From Lonicera japonica (lineage: Eukaryota; Streptophyta; Magnoliopsida; Dipsacales; Caprifoliaceae), in the NCBI GenBank assembly GCA_021464415.1, contig CM038466.1, forward strand, positions 36,610,833-36,674,832: 64,000 bases of DNA, written 5' to 3'. The translations under genes were made by a program, and so were the position numbers. Shown piece by piece: positions 22,533 to 34,113 of the stretch (positions within the stretch are counted from its first letter, which is position 1; the number at the start of each line of letters is the position of its first letter). The notes beneath the pieces were generated by a model, which worked only from the letters and a program-made list of their open reading frames with translations, did no database searches and was not told the origin of the DNA.

Positions 22533-25166
22533 CTAGGACCATTCATTCATAAAACGAATGCCTAATGCACTAAAATGACGATCATGTTTAGTTTGAGAAA
22601 GTGGCTTAGTCAAAGGATCAGCTACATTCTCGTCTGTGGGAACCTTGCATATCTTCACATCACCATTACTGATAAACTCACGAATGAGGTGATAACGTCT
22701 CTGAATATGTTTGGATTTTTGGTGCGACCTTGGCTCTTTAGCCTGAGCAATAGCTCCATTGTTGTCACAATACAAATCCACTGGATTGGTGCTACTAGGA
22801 ATGACACCAAGTTCAGTGATAAACTTCTTTACCCATACTGCTTCCTTTGCTGCTTCTGAAGCAGCAACATATTCAGCTTCTGTTGTAGAATCAGCAACTG
22901 TGGCTTGCTTAGAACTCTTCCAACTCACAGCTCCACCATTGAGACAAAACACAAAACCGGATTGTGATCTGAAATCATCCTTATCTGATTGAAAACCAGA
23001 ATCCGTGTACCCATTTACAACCAACTCTTCTTCCCCACCATAAATCAAGAATATATCCCTAGTTCTTCTTAAGTACTTGAGGATATTCTTGACAGCGGTC
23101 CAGTGACTCTCACCTGGATCTGACTGGTATCTGCTAGTCACGCTCAATGCGCATGCTACATCGGGACGAGTACACAACATAGCGTACATGATAGAACCTA
23201 TAGCCGAAGCATACGGGATTCTACTCATGCGATCTCGCTCATCTTGTGTCTGAGGACACTGAGTCTTGCTTAGTGTTGTGCCATGTGTCATTGGCAAGAA
23301 CCCTCTTTTAGAGTCTTGCATGTTGAACCTACGTAAAACTTTGTCAAGGTAATTACTTTGACTCAGTCCTATTAGTTTTCTTGATCTATCTCTATAGATC
23401 TTGATCCCTAATATGTAGGCTGCCTCGCCCAAATCTTTCATTGAGAAACATTTTCCAAGCCAGGTCTTGACAGACTCAAGCATAGGAATATCATTCCCAA
23501 TGAGTAGTATGTCATCTACATACAATACCAGAAAGACTATCGCGCTCCCACTAGTTTTCTTGTATACACAAGGTTCTTCTTCGTTCTTTCTAAAATCAAA
23601 CTTTTTGATAGTTTCATCGAAACGAAGATTCCAGCTCCGAGATGCTTGCTTAAGACCATATATGGATCTCTTAAGCTTGCATACCTTGTTAGCATTTCTT
23701 GGATCAACAAAACCTTCAGGTTGTGTCATGTACACATCCTCTTCTAGGTATCCATTAAGGAAAGCAGTTTTGACATCCATTTGCCATATTTCATAGTCAT
23801 AATATGCGGCAATGCTTAAAAGGATCCGGATTGATTTAAACATGGCAATTGGCGAAAAGGATTCATCATAGTCAATACCATGGATTTGTCGATATCCTTT
23901 TGCAACCAATCGAGCTTTATAGACATCGATCTTGCCATCTTTATCAATCTTGATTTTGAAAACCCATTTGCAACCTATGGCTCTACAGCCATTTGGCATG
24001 TCAACCAAGTCCCATACTTGATTGTCATCCATGGATTTCATTTCGGATTTCATGGCTTCTAGCCATTTCTCGGAACTAGAGCTCTCCATTGCTTCTTTGA
24101 AAGTCGAGGGCTCATTGTTGTCTAACAACACTATGTCTTGCTCATCTGAGACGAAAAGTGATAATCTCTCAGGTTCGCGACGTGGCCTACTTGACCTTCG
24201 TAAGACTGTAACTTCTTCAGGAGTTTCTGCAACTATTTGCATACTTTGTTGAGGCTCTTCATTAAGATTACTATCATCTCGAATTTCTTCTAGATGTATA
24301 GTGCTCCCACTGTTTTCTTTGGAAAGAAACTCTCTTTCTAAGAAAACTCCATTCCGAGCTACAAACACTTTGTTCTCAGTTGGATTATAAAAATAATATC
24401 CTTTTGTTTCCTTAGGATATCCTACGAAGAAGCATTTATCAGATTTGGGTTCCAATTTAGTTGTGATTAGTCGTCTGACGAAAACGTCACAACCCCAAAT
24501 CTTTAGAAAAGACAGACTTGAGCCTTTCCAGTCCATAACTCGTAAGGTGTCTTTTCTACAGCCTTAGATGGAGATCTATTTAGTGTGAACGCTGCGGTTT
24601 CAAGAGCATATCCCCAAAATGATATTGGAAGAGATGTCTGACTCATCATTGATCGAACCATGTCTAACAGTGTTCGGTTTCTCCTTTCAGATACACCATT
24701 CCATTGTGGTGTTCCTGGTGGAGTAAGTTGTGAAACAATTCCACAACTCTTAAGATGATCAATGAATTCTTGGCTTAAGTATTCTCCTCCTCGATCTGAT
24801 CGAAGAGCTTTAATAGTCTTGCCAAGTTGATTTTGTACCTCATTTTGAAATTCTTTGAACTTTTCAAAAGATTCCGATTTATGTTTTATCAAGTAAACAT
24901 AACCATATCTACTGAAATCATCAGTAAATGTGATGAAGTACTGATATCCTCCTCTGGCAGTTGTGTTTAGTGGTCCACATACATCAGTATGAATGAGGGC
25001 CAAAATATCACTTGCCCTATCATTGTTTCCATTGAAAAGGCTCTTGGTCATCTTTCCCAGTAAACAAGATTCACATCCTTCAAAAGACTGAAAATCAAAT
25101 GAATTTAGAAGACCATCTTTATGGAGCTTCAACATGCGTTTCTCATTTATATGGCCTAAACGACAA
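22533..25166 (-). pseudogene. Copia C pol: integrase, reverse transcriptase, RNase H
   Basis: It continues the polyprotein cut by R1. From the R1 junction: zinc region RLGHINEKRM ... CESCLLGK; integrase core with D in LIHTDVCGPL, D in RSDRGGEY and E in GVSERRNRT; then a frame break near 24530 caused by one missing base in a short A run after YELWTG. The 667-codon frame that follows holds WKGSSLSFLKIWGC, the Copia reverse transcriptase (WVFKIKIDKDG, QMDVKTAFLNG, catalytic YVDD in LVLYVDDILL) and RNase H (GYTDSGFQSD, TTEAEYVAASEA, LYCDNNGAIAQA). All catalytic residues are present. It ends at 22533, one base from the purine tract region. Confidence 0.95.
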
Positions 25167-26527
25167 TGTGAGAATCCGCAAATGCGACCCCCGGGTCTCA
25201 ACCCCTCGTTGGTGGGCGTCTGAAACGTCGGAAAGGATTCCGTTGTTCCATTTGCTTCTATGTGTTGATAATTCATATCGGGTGTCCCTCTATCCTATTT
25301 CTAGATGCAAGAGGGTTCGTTCAGAGTCGCCAGTACGTTTTACGAGAAAACGGACAAAATAGTTGTGTAAGAGGAAAGGCTACAGGTAAGCCTTTCTTTA
25401 CACGTTTGTCTACGAAACCAGGATTCTATAGAGTTCGGGAACTATATTACGGTTTGGGAAGGTGTTAAGCACCCATTCCGCCCTTTCGGTCTCTAGTGGT
25501 TTTATATGTTTACTCTATGTTGGAAAACTTGGATGCTTTTACTGATATTCTACTGCTTTCTGGAAATAACTAATGAAAACCTGATTTTCGAGCGCGTTAG
25601 GAATCTACCACAACTATGTCGCCACTTCGCTTACTAGGACGGGGATCGACCTGCCCGGTCAGGTCGCGGGGTGCGGGGCAGCGCCCCGTTAGAAAAATCG
25701 AGTTTTAAACAAGTCTACAATAAAACTAATATACAAATATCTTATTTAATTACTAGAAGAGACTTTAGTTACCTTCCCGACGATATATATAAGAATAAGA
25801 GAGAGAAAATATAATACGGCAGAGAAGACCTCCGGCGAATATTAGCTTTTCCTCTTAGAAATATTTCCAGCGGTCTGACTCTAGAAGGTGGTACACCGGG
25901 TGCCAAGATTAGATCCGAGACTCTTGCGGAAATAAATGTTATCGCAGATGCTTCCGGGGAAGGCTTAAAGATTAGAAAATATCAGAGAGAATAAGGAATT
26001 TTAGTATAGAAATTGTGGCGAGAAGTTGCCGTCCAGAACCCTTGGGGGTGTTGGCCTATTTATAGTGCTCGGGAGAGATTGTCGCGCGACATTCCCCCAG
26101 AAAGGGCAAGTGTCGCGCGACATATCTCTTTGTCGCGCGACAAACGGCTGAAGTGATGGGTTCTGACACTGTGATGTGTCAGAAAGTGGTTGGTCGGGTG
26201 CAGAGAGGGATTGTCGCGCGACATAGTGGGATTGTCGCGCGACAAGCGGCTGAAGTGATGGCTCCTGACACTGTGATGTGTCAGAAAGTGGTTGGTCGGG
26301 TGCAGAGATAGATTGTCGCGCGACATAGTGGGATTGTCGCGCGACATTCCAATGATTGTCGCGCGACAATGTGATATGTCGTGCGACAATCCTTCATAAA
26401 AAAGGTTTGTTGGCCAACAAACCCACCAAGGGTAGTTTCGGGTGCTTGGGTGGGTCCCGAACCTAAAAACAGTAGTTCTCGAAGGTCGTTAGGGTTCTTG
26501 CGGGGGTCACGGATCGGGGTGTCTACA
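25167..26527 (-). mobile_element. R1 3' LTR
   Basis: It runs TGTGAGAATCCGCAAATGCG to GGTGTCTACA. In the element's direction, U3 holds eight exact TGTCGCGCGACA palindromes and one variant (26080-26387). A TATA-like box (TATTTATA, 26057-26064) follows, then a long R-U5 with the inverted repeat CGACCTG...CAGGTCG and the hairpin GGGGCAGCGCCCC near 25640-25690. It is next to identical with the 5' LTR. Confidence 0.97.
26080..26387. promoter_or_regulatory. Cluster of nine TGTCGCGCGACA palindromes in R1 3' LTR U3
   Basis: Exact 12-bp palindromes start at 26080, 26111, 26131, 26212, 26233, 26314, 26335 and 26357; a variant TGTCGTGCGACA starts at 26376. They lie just upstream (minus strand) of the TATA-like box at 26057. 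Part of the cluster comes from a tandem duplication of about 102 bp, which also repeats the imperfect palindrome CTGACACTGTGATGTGTCAG. The binding protein is unknown. Confidence 0.85.
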
Positions 26528-26560
26528 GACCCTCTCGACTCAAGCTCCTTGCTTGCAAGG
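26528..26560 (-). other. Polypurine tract region of R1
   Basis: On the minus strand GAGTCGAGAGGGTC ends directly at the 3' LTR start. The same block, with small changes, follows the R2 LTR at 19297. This is where the plus-strand primer is expected. Confidence 0.6.
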
Positions 26561-26639
26561 AATTGAGGCGACTGGAAGATACTTCGATTTGTGGCTCCCG
26601 CAAGAACCCTAAGAGAGTGTGCGTATGAAAGAAGTGCTT

Positions 26640-28340
26640 GTGAGTGCCTCCGGAGAGGGCTTGTGCCTGTAGGAAGGACTTACTCTGCCTCTGAAGAGGG
26701 CTTTCGTTACCTCGTTGCCTTTGTTTAGATGGCTTGATTTGCTCTACTTGCCTCAGATGGGAGGACTACCATGCGTGCCTCTCTGGGAGGGCTTAACCTC
26801 AGGTGGGAGGACTACCAATGTGTGCCTCTCTGGGAGGGCTTAACCTCAGGTGGGAGGACTACCATGCGTGCCTCTCTGGGAGGGCTTAACCTCAGGTGGG
26901 AGGACTACCATGCGTGCCTCTCTGGGAGGGCTTTTGATCTGAAAAGAGAAAGAAAATTGCCTCTGGGGAGGGCTTTTGTGAGTAATTTTGCCTCTGGCGA
27001 GGGCTTGTGTTTTGTGATTTGCCTCTAGAGAGGGCTTGTGCCAGTAGAAAGGACTTGTGAGTGATGTTTTGCCTGTAGAAAGGGCTTATGTGAATGGATT
27101 GCCTCCGGAAAGGACTTTCACCTAAAAAGGGCTTAGTGATTGGTTTGCCTCCGCAGAGGGCTTATGTGAATGGATTGCCTCCGGAGAGGGCTTGTGCCTG
27201 TAGAAAGGACTTGTGAGTGATGTTTTGCCTGTAGAAAGGGCTTATGTGAATGGATGCCTCCGGAAAGGACTTTCGCCTAAAAAGGGCTTAGTGATTGATT
27301 TGCCTCCGCAGAGGGCTTATGTGAATGGATTGCCTCCGGAGAGGGCTTGTGCCTGTAGAAAGGACTTGTGAGTGATGTTTTGCCTATAGAAAGGGCTTAT
27401 GTGAATGGATGCCTCCGGAAAGGACTTTCGCCTAAAAAGGGCTTAGTGATTGGTTTGCCTCCGCAGAGGGCTTATGTGAATGGATTGCCTCTAGAGAGGG
27501 CTTGTGCCTGTAGAAAGGACTTGTGAGTGATGTTTTGCTTATAGAAAGGGTTTATGTGAATGGATGCCTCCGGAAAGGACTTTCGCCTAAAAAAGGGCTT
27601 AGTGATTGGATTGCCTCCGCAGAGGGCTTATGTGAATGGATTGCCTCCAAAGAGGGCTTGTGCCTGTAGAAAGGACTTGTGAGTGATGTTTTGCCTGTAG
27701 AAAGGGCTTATGTGAATGGATGCCTCCGGAAAGGACTTTCGCCTAAAAAGGGCTTAGTGATTGGTTTGCCTCCGCAGAGGGCTTATGTGAATGGATTGCC
27801 TCTAGAGAGGGCTTGTGCCTGTAGAAAGGACTTGTGAATGATGTTTTGCCTGTAGAAAGGGCTTATGTGAATGGATGCCTCCGGAAAGGACTTTCGCCTA
27901 AAAAGAGCTTAGTGATTGATTTGCCTCCGCAGAGGGCTTATGTGAATGGATTGCCTCCGGAGAGGGCTTGTGCCTGTAGAAAGGACTTGTGAATGATGTT
28001 TTGCCTGTAGAAAGGGCTTATGTGAATGGATGCCTCCGGAAAGGACTTTCGCCTAAAAAGGGCTTAGTGATTGATTTGCCTCCGCAGAGGGCTTATGTGA
28101 ATGGATTGCCTCCGGAGAGGGCTTGTGCCTGTAGAAAGGATTTGTGAGTGATGTTTTGCCTGTAGAAAGGGCTTATGTGAATGGATGCCTCCGAAAAGGG
28201 CTTTCGATGTGTGGGTGCCTCGAGAAGAGGGCTTTGTGTGCGTAAGTGCCTCGAGAAGAGGGCTTCGTGAATGTAAGTGCCTCGAGAAGAGGGCTTGTGT
28301 TTGCGTGGGTGCCTCGAAAAGAGGCTTGGTTCTCTATAGT
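26640..28340. repeat. Tandem arrays in R1 3' region
   Basis: Three blocks share the core GCCTC...GAGGGCTT. At 26750-26935 about four units of roughly 47 bp (AACCTCAGGTGGGAGGACTA...). From about 27030 to 28190 seven units of about 155 bp, marked by TGCCTGTAGAAAGGACTTGT at about 27194, 27350, 27504, 27661, 27815, 27970 and 28126. From 28195 to 28340 four GTGCCTCGAGAAGAGGGCTT units. Each 155-bp unit is itself made of six GCCTC-type subunits, so this is a higher-order repeat. It occupies the same place as the array in R2 but with different units. Confidence 0.92.
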
Positions 28341-29100
28341 GGCAACTGATGAGAAGCTAAAGAGAGAGGTCTCTGAGGAAAAAGTGCTCATTTGGGAGTT
28401 TTAAAAACCCATTCTAAAAGTTTTGCTTTCTCTGGGAAAAACTGAAAACTTGTTTTGTAAGTTATTTTATTCCAAAAGAGGAGTTTTCACGATGGATTTC
28501 TTGATTTTTGTACTTCGTGCGTAGCAATGATTCAACCGTTTGCTTGTTTCTAAGTCGTTTCTGATTTCATCAAGCTGAGAAGGAAATCTGTTTTGAAGGA
28601 GTCTCTGATCTCTTTGATATTCATTGGCCATTCTTTGAGGCACTTTTGTAAGCCCACATCGTTTTCTGTTTTTCGATGTCCTTATTTCTCCCTCGTTCGG
28701 GGAAGCTTTTCCTGCCTTTTCTGTTTTTGGTCAAGAGCTTCTTTTCCCGTTTGGCGTGATCAGGAGCCTTACTCACCCAAGACGAAGCCCTGAGCCGGTT
28801 TGGCCTAGCTGTCACTCTTGGTGTGGCTCTCCCTGCCACTCTATACAATTCTGTTTCTCTCGCTCACTCTGGGCGCTCATGCGGGATTTTTCTCTTTTCT
28901 ACTCTTTCAATTTTTTCTATTCCCGTCTTATCTGATATTTTCTCATTCTCATTTGCTAGATTTCAGTCTTCTAGAGATCAGAGATTTCTTTGTAGGCTGT
29001 TTGCTCTCGCGATTTGAAGAAACGACTTAGAATATGGCATTTGATATTATCGTGCGAGTGTGTGTTTTTTCTGCATAAAAGTCGAGAAAAACCACCTTGA
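28341..29100. other. R1 3' region spacer
   Basis: Homologous to R2 20131-20869, including the TTTTTCGATGTCCTTATTTCTCCCTC block and GGGCGCTCATGCGGG. No coding region is seen. It contains GCGAGTGTGTGTTTTTTCTG at about 29055, the counterpart of the R3 insertion site in R2. Confidence 0.7.
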
Positions 29101-29520
29101 AGTTCCCCTACTGAAAAATGCCAAGTTTGAGATATGATTGGCCATGCGACAGTTCAATGGAGTAGGTTTTGTCCCACAAGCGGGCTCTTTTCTTCTCATT
29201 CTCTTATTCTCTCTCTAGCTTCTCATTTCTCGAGTTTTCCCGTATCTGGATGCTCAGGGTGTTCTTCGATGCAGTCTCTATTCTAATGACAAGGATGATA
29301 GGGTAGATTGTGACCGCAGTGTGATCTACTAGGATGTGAAGTGCGCTAAAAATGTGCATGCTCGTGTTTGGTGATCTTATTTGAAAGATAATGTATGCTA
29401 TGCATGTACTAGTGAAGTGGTGTTTGAACATGTTCGATAACTTGATATGTAAAAGTATTGCTTGCAGGCTGCAGATACTTTCCATGCTGTTTTGTTGATC
29501 CTGATTCGCAGTTTCCTGCA
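29101..29520 (+). pseudogene. R1 antisense gene 1: promoter and exon 1 remnant
   Basis: Compared with R2 40880-41390, the region keeps the pyrimidine-rich leader (CTCTCTCTAGCT) and an exon-1 trace: GATGCTCAGGGTGTTCTTCG here against GACGCTCAGGGCGTTCTCCG in R2, and a GGGTAGA...GTGGTCTAC-like block. The ATG, the palindromes and the TATA box are gone. Exons 2-5 are deleted. It is a relic. Confidence 0.65.
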
Positions 29521-29559
29521 TGTTTAAACAAACATTAATTAATTCACATAATTATCTCA

Positions 29560-30240
29560 ATAGTAACATCCGATTTTTGGAACTTACATACTTTTACCTT
29601 TCAAACCTTAAGGACTCTCGTAATTTACTCTAAAAAATCGTATAGCTCTCATAACTACCCAAAGTACCCTCAGGTTTTGAAAACTACATATTTTTTCCCT
29701 ATAGGCCCATAACTCTCGTAATTACCCCAAAGTACCCTCAGGTTTTTTTTTAAAAATTACATAATTTTACCCTCTTATTATATAACTCACATAATTACAC
29801 GAAAGAACCCTCAGGTTTTGACATAATTTTACCTTTATAACCCTATATCTCTCGTAATTACACCAAAGTACCCTCAGGTTTGGAAAATTACACAATTTAC
29901 CCTTATAACCCTATATCTCTCGTAATTACACCAACGTACCCTCAAGTTTTGGAAAATTACACAATTTACCCTTATAACCCTATATCTCTCGTAATTACAC
30001 CAAAGTACCCTCAGGTTTGGAAAATTTACACAATTTACCCTTATAACCCTATATCTCTCGTAATTACACAAAAGTACCCTCAGGTTTTGGAAAATTACAC
30101 AATTTTACCCTTATAACCCTATATCTCTCGTAATTACACAAAAGTACCCTCAGGTTTTGGAAAATTTACACAATTTACCCTTATAACCCTATATCTCTCG
30201 TAATTACACCAAAGTACCCTCAGGTTTCCTACACATATTT
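29560..30240. repeat. Tandem array of about 68-bp units in R1
   Basis: Nine to ten units, each with CCCTCAGGTTTTGGAAAATT, ACCCTTATAACCCTATATCT and CTCGTAATTACACC blocks. It is the counterpart of the 69-bp array in intron 1 of the R2 antisense gene (41515-42775). The units here say TATATCTCTCGT where R2 mostly says TATAACTCTCAT, so each array was homogenised separately. The short repeated frames are by-products. Confidence 0.92.
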
Positions 30241-30259
30241 ATATAAAAGTACCCTCGGG

Positions 30260-30870
30260 TTCAATACAGAGTAAAGAAATACATGCTGGTGAAAAATAGG
30301 CCTATAATGACATAAAAAATGATGACCATCAGGCCCCTGCAAAATTGAAAGGAACTAAGTGAGTATTGAAAAAGTGATTTCTTTTGGCAACAATGAACTT
30401 GTCTGTTGGAGAAATGTATGACAAATGATGAGTATAAGTGCATGATTTCTCCGATAAATACACATCTCTTCCTTCCTTCATCCCCACACTTACTCTTTTA
30501 TCTTTGTAGAAACAAAGTCCTCTCACTACATAAATGTTGACTTTTCTTATACCAAAGCTCGAGATGCCTTGGTACCCTCGGAACTCAAGCTTGCCACTCC
30601 CCATACTTCTCTATATGTGGAGTGTAGTGGCATGGACGGCTGACTCGGTAATTCAACTATGCATGGTTTGGCTTTTCTTAGCCCCTCCGGGCTGATATCA
30701 TTCGTTCAATCTGGTGATTGGTGGAGGAAGATCTGGCTGTCGTCCCTTATCAAATGCAATGGTTTCAGTTCGTGGGCTCAGAGCCCTCCGAGGCATAAAT
30801 GAAGCTTAAGTTGCACTGGTGGCTAAGGATACGATGTGGCTTCTTTCCGGGGCTAAGATGGGGTGCTAGA
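30260..30870 (+). pseudogene. R1 antisense gene 2 remnant
   Basis: It aligns at both ends with R2 45610-47086: the leader block TTCCTTCCTTCATCCCCACA, an early coding trace (GACTTTTCTTATACCAAAGC against GATTTTTCTTATGTTGAAAC), and a C-terminal trace reading QMQWFQFVGSEPSEA. The middle of the gene is deleted and frames are broken. No palindrome remains upstream. It supports the reading of the R2 gene C-terminus in a second frame. Confidence 0.7.
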
Positions 30871-30879
30871 TAACAAATG

Positions 30880-31085
30880 TACTGACTTTTGGTGTTCTGG
30901 ACCACCGTTTATGAAGTTTGAAAAACTGCTCTTTTTTATAAAACAAAAAAGTTTTTATAATAATTAAACCGGGCCTGAAGTAACTTCTCAGGTTGCCTAC
31001 GTTCCCCGTGGTATTTCCTCCATAAACAAAAGTGAGTTGGGGCTCAGGTTTACGTAGTTCTGGATTATACATGCTATTGCTTTAA
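30880..31085 (-). other. Conserved post-integrase box of Tat elements (R1)
   Basis: On the minus strand GAACTACGTAAACCTGAGCC is followed after some 40 bases by GAACGTAGGCAACCTGAGAA and CTTCAGGCCCGGTTTAA. The same pair of blocks occurs in R2 at 47175-47295. A GAACTACGT ... ACGTAGGCA pair after integrase is a recurrent feature of Tat/Ogre elements in plants. Its role is not known to me. Confidence 0.7.
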
Positions 31086-31089
31086 TAAT

Positions 31090-31280
31090 AATATTTCTTG
31101 AATGTAGCGTCTGACCATCTACATCTGCGGCTATTACAGCTCTCCTTGTGTTGATTTCTTTAACGATGTACGACCCAGTTCTGAACTTTTCTCTCGGATC
31201 TCTTATCGGCTTCTCTAACCTTTCTCAAAACTACATTGTTCTCACAAATACCCCGAGTCTTCACTTTTCGATTTTAAAGG
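31090..31280 (-). pseudogene. Integrase C-terminal tail left in R1
   Basis: The minus strand gives RLEKPIRDPREKFRTGSYIV and then KEINTRRAVIAADVDGQTLH in one frame. This is the form of the last part of Tat integrases (the segment with a K-F-x-x-N/G-Y-x-V-K pattern followed by a beta-rich D-x-D-G turn). It lies only about 50-60 bases after the gag stop, so the remainder of pol was removed by one internal deletion with a breakpoint between about 31280 and 31333. Confidence 0.7.
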
Positions 31281-31333
31281 CCCCATAATGACGATACACG
31301 GCCTTCTACCGTTTCTCATTTAGCGATGCTAAC

Positions 31334-33144
31334 TCACTTTAGCGGGTTGTTGGCCATATTTGGTCCGCCTGGTGCGGGGATTTTTCCTTCTTCGATTAGA
31401 TCTTGGATGCGGTGTCGGAGGGCTAAACATCTATCTGTGTCATGGCCCACAGATTGGTGGTATAAACAGTTCTCGTTCATCCTCCAAGAAGAAGGGACGG
31501 GATTTGGTGGAGGACGAGGGTTGAGTGGGGTAACCAGGCCCGCATTCTGTAGCAATTCAAGACTTTTGGTCAGGGTTGTGGGGAGGTTGCTGAATTTTCT
31601 ATTTTTATTGGGTTGATATGTATTGGGGGCTTCGGCTTGTATAGGCCACGTTAATTGGGGTTGTTGCTGCTGAAAAGGATTTTGTTGGTACGGATAAGAG
31701 CTTAGCTGGTTTACAACGGGGTGGCTGTGCTCTTCTCAGTATATGAGGCCTTCCTTGTTTGGGTGTCCGCCTTTCTGGCCAACTCTTCTTCTACTTGGGA
31801 TCCCATGCTTAAAAGTGCTCGAAAATGTGGGAACACGTGCTTTCCCATACAAGTCAATACAGCCGGAGTGAAGTTTTTCTGAATTATCTCTAACTGCTCC
31901 TCTTCGTCTGGTCGTTTGGACATCTGGGATGCCAATTCTCTCCAACGGGTAACAAAATCACTGAAGCTCTCTTTCTCACCCTGTTTGGCCATCTCTAAGT
32001 GTTTACGGGTGACCTCCAACTCTTCATTGGACCCGTATTTAGCCATGAATTCCTTGACGATATCCCCCCAAGTTTTTGTGTGGTGCCTCTCTAAATCAAA
32101 AAACCATCTCAGGGCTGCCCCCGTGAGAGTCATATGAAATGCCTGGGCCAACTCAGGTTCTCCACAGCCAGATACTTGCATGGATCGGATATATGATTGC
32201 AGATGTGTTTTTGGGGGCGTGGTTCCAGTAAACTTGGTGATAGATGGGAGTTTGAACCCCTGTGGTAGTCTTGCCTCGGGGTAGAGGGAGAATGCATTCA
32301 TATCAGTAACCTCGTCTGCTCCTTTCATTAGGGAAACTCCCTTCTGCAGGACCCTCATCTGTTCCTTCAGTTTTTTCATTTCTTCACTCTCTTTAGATAC
32401 TTCATCGGGCTGTTCTCGAGCTATAACTGATTCTGCATATACTGCCCGGAGTCGGTTTATATCTGGGTATTCATTGGGAGGGGCTACCATGGCTGGTGGT
32501 AGGACAGGTCCTGCAGGAATTTGTGGCCATTGTGGGTGTTGAGGGTCGAAACCTGGTTGGACTTGGGGTTGCGGCCAGATGATGGGTGGCTCTTGTTGCT
32601 GATAAGTAGGGCCGGAGTCCGGGGCCCATTGGTTCTGGTTATTGGGGTCAGTTTGAATGGGGCCTGTTGGGATAGGACCTGTTTGCTGTGGGTTGGTGCC
32701 TTGGACTGGGGGGAGTACTTGTGATGATTGCCCTTGATTCGGATCTCGATTCGGTGGTAGTCGTTCAAACCCCGGTGGCGCAGTTCGTTCGGCTGACCAT
32801 CCTTCTATTCGAACCCGGGTGTTCTGCTGCTCAGTAGATATGCTGGCCAGGCTTTGACTAACGGTTATTAATAGGCGATGCAATTCTTCTAGGGTAGGCG
32901 GAGCCCTCGGTACCTCTGCTAGATTCGGATCAACTGCTTGGATCTCTGAGTCATTCAGATTGGAAGTCGACATAGTCGGAGTGCTCGGTCGAACTAATCT
33001 ACCGGTGCAGTCTCTTCCTGCCCAACCTTCCAGACTGTAGTCGTAGGGCTGTAGATATACCACATAGCGAAGATGAAGGAAGACTGAGGTGTGATTCATT
33101 TCTGCCAAGAGAAACCACGAAGAAAGAAAAACAACGAAAACCAA
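31334..33144 (-). pseudogene. R1 gag with one frame change
   Basis: The frame is open from 33144 to 31711 (477 codons); MSTSNLNDSE at 32973 is a plausible real start. A Pro/Gln-rich N-terminal half is followed by a coiled-coil-like stretch (SEEMKKLKEQMRVLQKG) and a retrotransposon gag domain around residues 290-410 (KFTGTTPPKTHLQSYIRSM, LTGAALRWFFDLERH, TWGDIVKEFMAKYGS, FSDFVTRWRELASQM). Near 31735 the frame changes; the second frame continues to a stop at 31334 and carries CLYHQSVGHDTDRCLALRHR, the C-x2-H-x4-5-H-x4-C-like knuckle seen in Tat gag proteins. Gag would build the particle and bind RNA. Whether a shorter product works is unknown. Confidence 0.88.
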
Positions 33145-34094
33145 GTTTCGGGTGTTTATAAAGACACATCAACAACAACTTGAGTGAATTCCCGGTGGGA
33201 GTTTAGGGTAGGCAGCAAAGTGCTCCTTGGGTTACCCTACTTATCCCGAATTTTTTTTTAAAAAACTCATCTTTTGATTTTATGAAAATTGGGAATATCT
33301 CTCCTCTTGAGTTGCTTTTCATGGGAGATGTACCGGGGAAAGTCACAACGAGCTGATCTCGTTGTAAATTTCTATGACGGAGGTTGGTCAGCCTCCGGCC
33401 GTACTCGCCAATATCTGGTGGAGATATACATGACAAGGCCCTATGCGGTACGAACTCCTCACGGTTGATAAAAAAGATAAGAGTGTTCTATCTTGACTCT
33501 TCCTATATGCAACGCAGGTGTAATGCAAGGTGAAGGCTTCAGGCTCCCCCCTATTTGGCAAGACCTCGCGATATACCCCAGGGGCGGGTACGTGCAAGAA
33601 TCTTTTGATATACTTCCCGGGTACGTGAGTGTTCTCGTCACTCGATATACCTCGGGGGCGTACTTGGCCAAGGAGAGTGGAAGTAAATGCTTTCGGTTTA
33701 TGTTGGCCCAAGCAAGCCAACTCCCTACTCACTTATAATACTTCCGAGGGTTTGGGGTAAAAATCACACTCGTAAGATCCATGCATGAATAGTGATGTGC
33801 GTGAAAACAAGAGTTTTCAAAAGATTTAATTACAGATATCTTATCTTTGAGGTGTATTTTGAAAACGCCATTTTTATTTGAAAACATATTTCTTTACAAT
33901 CAAATACAACAGAAAGGGGAAATCCTAAACATATGTCTATGTCAATGAATGGACACTACTGCGCCTCTAGGTCAGGTCAACAATAAAATCCAGGCGCCAC
34001 GTCAGGGGGCAAGTAGGGAAAGCAGTAAAAGCATGCATATCAACATATTTATAAACAAAAAAAAAAACCACACATAAGAGCCTAGTTCTCTCGG
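33145..34094 (-). other. R1 5' leader
   Basis: About 950 bp between primer site and gag. It contains short minus-strand frames (for example 33732-33388) without a recognised domain. Ogre elements often have an extra gene before gag; none is identifiable here. Confidence 0.6.
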
Positions 34095-34112
34095 TCCCCA
34101 GCAGAGTCGCCA
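34095..34112 (-). other. Primer-binding site of R1, Tat/Ogre type
   Basis: The minus strand reads TGGCGACTCTGCTGGGGA, one base from the 5' LTR end. This is the form used by Tat/Ogre elements, close to the 3' end complement of a tRNA-Arg. It fixes the element's direction as minus, matching gag. Confidence 0.85.
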
Positions 34113-34113
34113 C

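Noticed and set aside
26080..26387. Palindromes as auxin-response (TGTC) or CAMTA (CGCG) sites
   Set aside because: The half-sites resemble TGTCG, but the spacing does not fit known paired auxin-response sites, and the flanking bases do not fit the CGCG-box consensus; left as unknown factor.
25999..26390. Minus-strand frames of 109-128 codons in the R LTRs (also 34948-35334)
   Set aside because: They run through the palindrome cluster and promoter, repeat SRDN-type words from the palindrome itself, and differ in frame between the two LTRs because of the single-base indels.
29874..30116. Frames in the 68/69-bp arrays (also 41670-42598)
   Set aside because: Periodic by-products of the tandem repeat.
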